A stretch of DNA of 64,000 nt from contig NC_060063.1 in the NCBI RefSeq assembly GCF_020283565.1, positions 22,746,777 through 22,810,776 of the forward strand, in the 5' to 3' direction. The notes beneath the pieces are model-generated. The model searched no databases, was not told the DNA's origin, and saw only the letters and a program-made list of their open reading frames with translations. This DNA is from Trifolium pratense. Lineage: Eukaryota; Streptophyta; Magnoliopsida; Fabales; Fabaceae. A program made the position numbers and the translations under genes. Below, piece by piece: positions 60,650 to 64,000 of the stretch; the first letter of the stretch is position 1, and each line of letters begins with the position of its first letter.

Positions 60650-63025
60650 TCAAGGTGGAATTGTAGCTTCCATGTCTGGAGGCTTTGGTGGAGGCCTTTC
60701 CGCACTACGAACGCATGAAATAGGAAAAAGTAAAAACCAGGTGAACTTGGATATCAGTAAAAAATCTGGTGGCTTAGGAGGAATAGCCAGCACATATGGT
60801 AAACTCGCACTAACAAAAGTATGAAAATAAGAAATTCCACATTTAGTTTGTGAGTCAGATAAAATAGGTGATAGAGATGCACAAATGGTGAAAGACAACG
60901 ATATGTTGCGTGACTTAAGCAGAGGTTCCACCAACAATTTTATTGCTATAGACAATGGTTGCTTCCGACTAAATTCCACATTTTTGGTGTCAACGTCAAG
61001 CATTATTGAATTTGTTTGAATTTGTGCACAAGTGGTTGTCGACATCAAAATGTCTTCACCTAAAATGGCTGCACTGATCTCATGACAAACATTACAAACA
61101 CCACATTCACAAGCAATAATTTCAAAAGATTTATCTACTTCAAGAGAAGTATATAATTCACCCGGATCAGATTTTTTTAAGAAATTTTGTGGTATAATCT
61201 CTTTCATGCACTCGGTTGAATTTATGTTGCTTATTTTGTGTTCATCAGATGAAACAAATAATGTTTTAATGGGCTCACCTAGAGATTCATCGGGACTTGT
61301 ATCACATTGTATTACCTCCACTGGTGCAAAAGGTTGTATATCATCATTAAACATCTTGTTCGCTTGAATTTGATGGGCGGTGGAGACTAATTGATGAACT
61401 TGGATTGTTATACCTTGAAGAGAAGATTGGACATGTTGAAATTGCAAATTACTTTCAGCCATCTGCTTGATAATTTCTTCCAAATTAGATTGTGACCTCG
61501 CTTCTAATGATTCGTTTTGCTGAAACTGTTGATACGACCAAATAGGTTGTTCATCAAGATATGAATTATGTTCCCAATAGTATTGTCCTTGAAGATCACC
61601 TACAATTTGGGTCTCATCACAAATATTAGTATACAACCACTACAAGAAAACATCATTTTATTGGCGGATTCAATATATATTTATTGGCGGTTTGAGCCCT
61701 CAGTAAGTTTATGGCGGCCTAAGCTGCCAATAAGTGAAAAAAACCCTCAAAACAATAAAAAAACAATATTTTTTCAACTGTCAAGTAATTTAGTGGCGGC
61801 CTAAGCCGCCGTAAATTTAGTGGCGGCCTAAGCCCCTTGTAAGGTGTGCCAGCCTGGTAACATAGTACCATTTATAGGCTGCCTAAGCCGCTGGTAAAAT
61901 AATAATAAAAAAAAGAAAGCAGACGCACTAGCTCTTTTGTTAAAAGACAAAACAACTTTACCATGACAACTAATATGATAATTTTTCAACCAAGTCATTT
62001 CATCTCTTTCTCACAGTAACATAAACTCTTTTGCTTCACCATGTTGTTCTCTTTCTTTCGGTTCCCCCTCTTCAACTTGTTCTTTATATTCTTACTTAGT
62101 TTATATCTTCAAAAATGTTTTTATTTTTAATAAAGGAACAATATAGAGAGTCATTCATCTTCAAGCATATGAGTACTAAATTTTGGAGAAGAAAAAATTG
62201 TTGCTGGTTTAGATCTGGTACTTCATCGAATCTGGAATCCTTCAGAGGTTCAAATTTTATATTCTTATATTGGAAGTTTAGGGATTTGTCGGTTGAATTT
62301 TTCAGATCTGAACTTTGAAGAAGATGAATGACTCATGGAAACAACACAAGAAATTAATAAAGAAACATTATAATTATTCATGAGTGATGAGTGTGTACAA
62401 GAGATTTCTATCTTCAAGCATATGAGTACTAGTAAATTCTTTGGAACTTGGCAATGACCCATGAGTAATTTTAATTTCCAGTTTTCATCTTTTATTTGAA
62501 TTTGAACAAACAAAGGACAACACTTGGTCAAAGCAATTCGCATGCTTTAGGTGAAATTAGGATTAGGATTAGTGTGATATTGAATCGTTTTGTTATTAAG
62601 AAGAGATGAACATAATGAACTGCTTCAAAAAAAAAAACATTAATATACTTTTGGGTGGTCAGAGTGCTGCCAGTAATATTAAAAATCCGCTTTTACGTTT
62701 TGGCAGTTCAGGCCACCAGTAAATTCCGTCTTTCTCGTTTCTAGCGGTTTGGGCCGCCGCTAAACTTACCAACGAGCAATTTTGTGGTGTTTTTTGGCCG
62801 CCAATAAATTTAAACTTACTGACGGTTTTTGCTTGTTATAGAGGGTTTTTGGCCCTCAATAAATGGTCTTTTTCTTGTAGTGAACATAGGACATGCATCA
62901 TTACAATGAAAATTTGAACAAATAGTACAAATCGCAAGTGGGATATGGTTTTGAATGCATGCATGTTATTCTCTTGCTTCCATCAAATTAACAAGGTAAG
63001 CCAATTCATCCAATGAGTTACCCAT
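60650..63025 (-). pseudogene. gag-like gene, one stop and a CACTA insertion
   Basis: The ATG at 63025 opens a minus-strand frame. It meets an in-frame TAA about 20 codons on, passes a C-x2-C-x3-H-x4-C zinc-knuckle-like motif, and is split at 62883/61637 by a CACTA element. Past the insertion it stays open for 328 codons to 60650. The motif NLEEIIKQMAESNLQFQ with following Gln-rich heptads resembles the C-terminal gag region of Athila/Tat/Ogre elements. Later come a Cys-rich CECGVCNVC and a Pro-rich PPPKPPD end that I cannot assign. The usual gag core and all pol domains are missing. The frame across the insertion is preserved if one AAC is discounted. Confidence 0.65.
61638..62882. mobile_element. 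Non-autonomous CACTA (En/Spm) element
   Basis: Terminal inverted repeats CACTACAAGAAAA and TTTTTCTTGTAGTG, with a 3-bp target duplication AAC (61635-61637, 62883-62885). Total 1245 bp. Both subterminal zones carry several degenerate copies of TGGCGGCCTAAGCCGCC-like words, the usual binding-site arrangement of CACTA elements. No transposase frame is present. Confidence 0.85.
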
Positions 63026-63147
63026 TTTTTATTCTTATTTTTTTTGTGTAACGTTTTTTTTGTGTAACGTTTTTTTTTTGTTAACAAAAACTCAAAACAA
63101 TGTTAGTGATGTTAATTAGTCCTTACTTTGGCTAATACTAATCAGAG
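63026..63147 (-). other. Leader between PBS and gag-like ATG
   Basis: About 120 bp with a short repeated TTTTTTTGTGTAACG unit near 63045-63080. Nothing else visible. Confidence 0.5.
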
Positions 63148-63166
63148 GTCCCCGACAACGGCGTCA
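63148..63166 (-). other. Athila/Tat-type primer binding site
   Basis: TGACGCCGTTGTCGGGGAC on the minus strand, three bases after the LTR. It differs at two positions from the TGGCGCCGTTGCCGGGG site common in Athila and Tat elements. Confidence 0.75.
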
Positions 63167-63169
63167 ATT

Positions 63170-64000
63170 TGATCGTTGTCGTACGCGGTAAAAAATAATT
63201 CGAAATATAAACGTAGTAACAAAGTAGTTAAACCTTGATTGTCTCACAATGACCTTTAATTTGACAATCAGCAAAAATAAGAATGATGAATAACACAATT
63301 AAATGAGGTTTTGGTTGGTTCGCAGAACAATTGCAAATAATGAGAAGACAATCAATCCATTAGCTTCAGGTACTTCTTTTGGATTTCTATCACAGGTTTC
63401 AAAAGATCATTCGTTCTGTAAATTTATTCTTGTTTAATAGAAACTAATCGAACAAGCGTCGAGTAACTTCTATTCGAATTCCTATTAATTAAGCATCAAA
63501 AAGTTCAATTAACCATGGTAGAACAAGCGTCTATAACATAATTAATCTAAATCCGAATTTGATCAAACCTATAATTAAGCATCATAGACTTTATCAATTT
63601 CTACTCAACTAACCTAAACAAGCGATAAATCAGTTAGGCAAACTATCAATGAATTGCACAAAACAAAACTACATATGATTAAGCATCATAAGAGAAATCG
63701 ATTCGCACAAGAATTTAATATGAAATTGATAAAAAAAGAGATAAAACATAAAACGAATTTGACATTAAAATAGAACCTCAAAAATCCGTATAAAGTACCC
63801 TTCGTCAATGGATTGATCTAGAGTTTTAGATCTCCATGACTGACAAGAAGCGGCCTCTTTTTTATTTTGCGTGAAGACTGAATAATTCAAACCTAGGCTG
63901 CGTTTTGCTATTTATATTACATAGGAAAATTGGGCTCTTAAAGAATCGGGCCGAAAAACAATGTTTAACCCGATATTAATTATTATTATAAGTATGGAAG
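63170..64000 (-). repeat. 5' LTR of gypsy derivative, incomplete
   Basis: Starts TGATCGTTGTCG and parallels 58368-59200. About 300 bp should remain beyond the window edge. Confidence 0.8.

Larger units (their letters stand above)
58368..64000 (-). mobile_element. Non-autonomous gypsy element with Athila/Tat-type PBS (right end cut)
   Basis: The left LTR 58368-59485 starts TGATCG and ends ACTGATCA. The right LTR starts at 63170 and leaves the window. A PPT (AAAAGTGGGGGAATT, minus strand) abuts the left LTR at 59486. A PBS complementary-type sequence TGACGCCGTTGTCGGGGAC lies at 63148-63166. The only coding trace is a gag-like frame, split by a CACTA element. This is the plan of gag-only derivatives (TR-GAG). 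The LTRs differ at many sites plus a 25-bp gap, so it is old. Confidence 0.75.

Overview
This window is plant nuclear DNA. The evidence is AT-rich intergenic sequence, a multi-exon gene with GT-AG introns, and a stack of plant-type transposons: a Tekay/Del-type chromovirus, Sirevirus-like and other Ty1/copia elements, an Athila/Tat-type PBS, Stowaway-like MITEs, CACTA and Helitron ends. The Sirevirus and LTR styles suggest a papilionoid legume (clover/medic/pea group), which is inference only. I support one host protein gene. Almost everything else is mobile DNA.

Layout. 1-1050: intergenic, with an LTR-like scrap at the left edge. 1063-4034: an 11-exon plus-strand gene for a plant homologue of the cyanobacterial iron-sulfur protein LdpA, with a MITE directly behind its stop codon. 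5348-26950: a small Stowaway-like MITE split by an old minus-strand Ty1/copia element (5443-26909, TSD TGACC). That copia is itself split by a plus-strand Tekay-type Ty3/gypsy array (9742-25421, TSD CATTG) built as LTR-internal-LTR-internal-LTR, with two intact 1454-codon gag-pol genes. 26951-29600: another Stowaway-like MITE, a Helitron-like 3' end with a 79-bp satellite, and a promoter-like stretch with no gene behind it. 30146-55730: a decayed minus-strand copia (Ale/Retrofit-like, TSD CTACA) carrying two younger nested insertions. One is an 8.7-kb non-coding Tekay-like LARD (30203-38914, TSD TTGTA). The other is a 12.1-kb Sirevirus-like copia (40350-52480, TSD TATCA) with gag, pol, a 900-codon third ORF and an antisense ORF. 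55736-58367: an AT microsatellite and LINE scraps. 58368-64000: a minus-strand non-autonomous gypsy element with an Athila/Tat-type PBS, a gag-like pseudogene split by a 1.2-kb CACTA element (TSD AAC), and a right LTR that runs off the window.

How the parts relate. The target-site duplications give an insertion order at each locus: MITE, then old copia, then Tekay array; and Ale copia, then LARD and Sirevirus. The Tekay array and the LARD share LTR ends, PBS type, PPT context and two internal LTR blocks, so they form a plausible autonomous/non-autonomous pair. The strongest unexplained signals are three. First, a family of about 25 micro-hairpins with a near-constant five-base loop (TTCAG/TTCTG) and compensating stems throughout the old copia. 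Second, a hairpin array with a conserved 12-nt linker in the LARD LTRs. Third, a pair of convergent genes in the 3' part of the Sirevirus, each with its own TATA-like box and SUMO-interaction-like motifs.
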